A stretch of 64,000 nucleotides of DNA from Leuconostoc inhae. GTDB taxonomy: Bacteria; Bacillota; Bacilli; Lactobacillales; Lactobacillaceae. The stretch lies in the NCBI RefSeq assembly GCF_019656015.1, contig NZ_BPKW01000005.1, forward strand, positions 124,001 through 188,000. Reading direction: 5' to 3'. The stretch's first letter is position 1, and each line of letters starts with the position of its first letter. Made by a program: the position numbers and the translations under genes. Shown in pieces: positions 63,987 through 64,000 of this stretch. The notes under the pieces are model-generated. The model was given only the letters and a program-made list of their open reading frames with translations. It had not been told where the DNA came from and did no database searches.

Positions 63987-64000
63987 TAGCGAACAGATTG
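63964..64000 (+). CDS. Start of next gene (cut by window), possibly tadA
   Basis: ATG 63964 with GGAGAG upstream overlaps the methyltransferase end. Only 12 codons (MNQQPTFSSEQI) are visible. In related genomes a tRNA adenosine deaminase gene (tadA) and dnaX often follow in this place. That is a guess from synteny only. Confidence 0.35.
   Translation, partial: MNQQPTFSSEQI

Overview
The window is a low-GC Lactobacillales chromosome segment, most likely Leuconostoc and probably the L. mesenteroides group. The evidence is phosphoketolase as the lead metabolic gene (heterofermentation), a 377-residue D-Ala-D-Ala ligase with Phe261 (the D-Ala-D-Lac-type residue of naturally vancomycin-resistant Leuconostoc), a trehalose-6-phosphate phosphorylase pathway, and typical LAB operon layouts. 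No prophage, insertion sequence, CRISPR array or rRNA operon was seen. Most genes lie on the + strand.

Layout. 1-8105: a cut GntR regulator, phosphoketolase, Nudix hydrolase, MFS pump, HAD phosphatase with a hairpin-rich leader, thiol peroxidase and PRPP synthetase. 8248-15340: walR-walK-yycH-yycI-htrA, then a 640-bp non-coding stretch with seven perfect DnaA boxes, then rlmH. 15448-23535: a ThiD/PdxK kinase, a DHA2 pump, a small basic protein, a cysteine-free MutY, an AI-2E permease, two tRNAs, a PadR module, and an RlmCD-type methyltransferase without Fe-S ligands. 23640-26258: a duplicated promoter, a 28-aa leader ORF, a small HTH protein and clpL. 26364-32366: the trehalose operon (treR, PTS EIIABC, treP, pgmB) with cre and TreR-like sites. 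32639-38203: an AEC transporter, a D-LDH-like dehydrogenase, a CitA/DcuS-type two-component system and an NA37 nucleoid protein. 38252-43503: a Nudix-DUF1810 fusion, PanE, TrpS, an LCP protein and a membrane protein.

43487-49214: a lysine riboswitch with lysP, then DUF1146-mbl-DUF2969-rodA-DUF2785 (cell shape). 49275-54655: ddl, an XRE/TPR regulator, uspA, a 6S-like RNA, rarA, a YueI-family protein and rpsD with a structured leader. 54970-59608: ezrA, a GNAT acetyltransferase, a YhgE-like membrane protein and a TetR regulator. 59663-64000: rpmG-secE-nusG, rplK-rplA, rplJ-rplL with L1-type and L10-type leaders, an RsmC-like methyltransferase and the first codons of a further gene.

How it works together: envelope homeostasis (WalRK, HtrA, LCP, Mbl, RodA, Ddl, EzrA) and translation (L1, L7/L12, L10, L11, L33, S4, NusG, SecE, RlmH, RlmCD, TrpS, tRNAs) dominate. 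The accessory part is the carbon and acid metabolism block. The strongest items for follow-up are the DnaA-box cluster away from dnaA, the small ORF and hairpin in front of walK, the duplicated promoter and leader ORF before the HTH-clpL pair, the Nudix-DUF1810 fusion, and the loss of Fe-S ligands in two unrelated enzymes.
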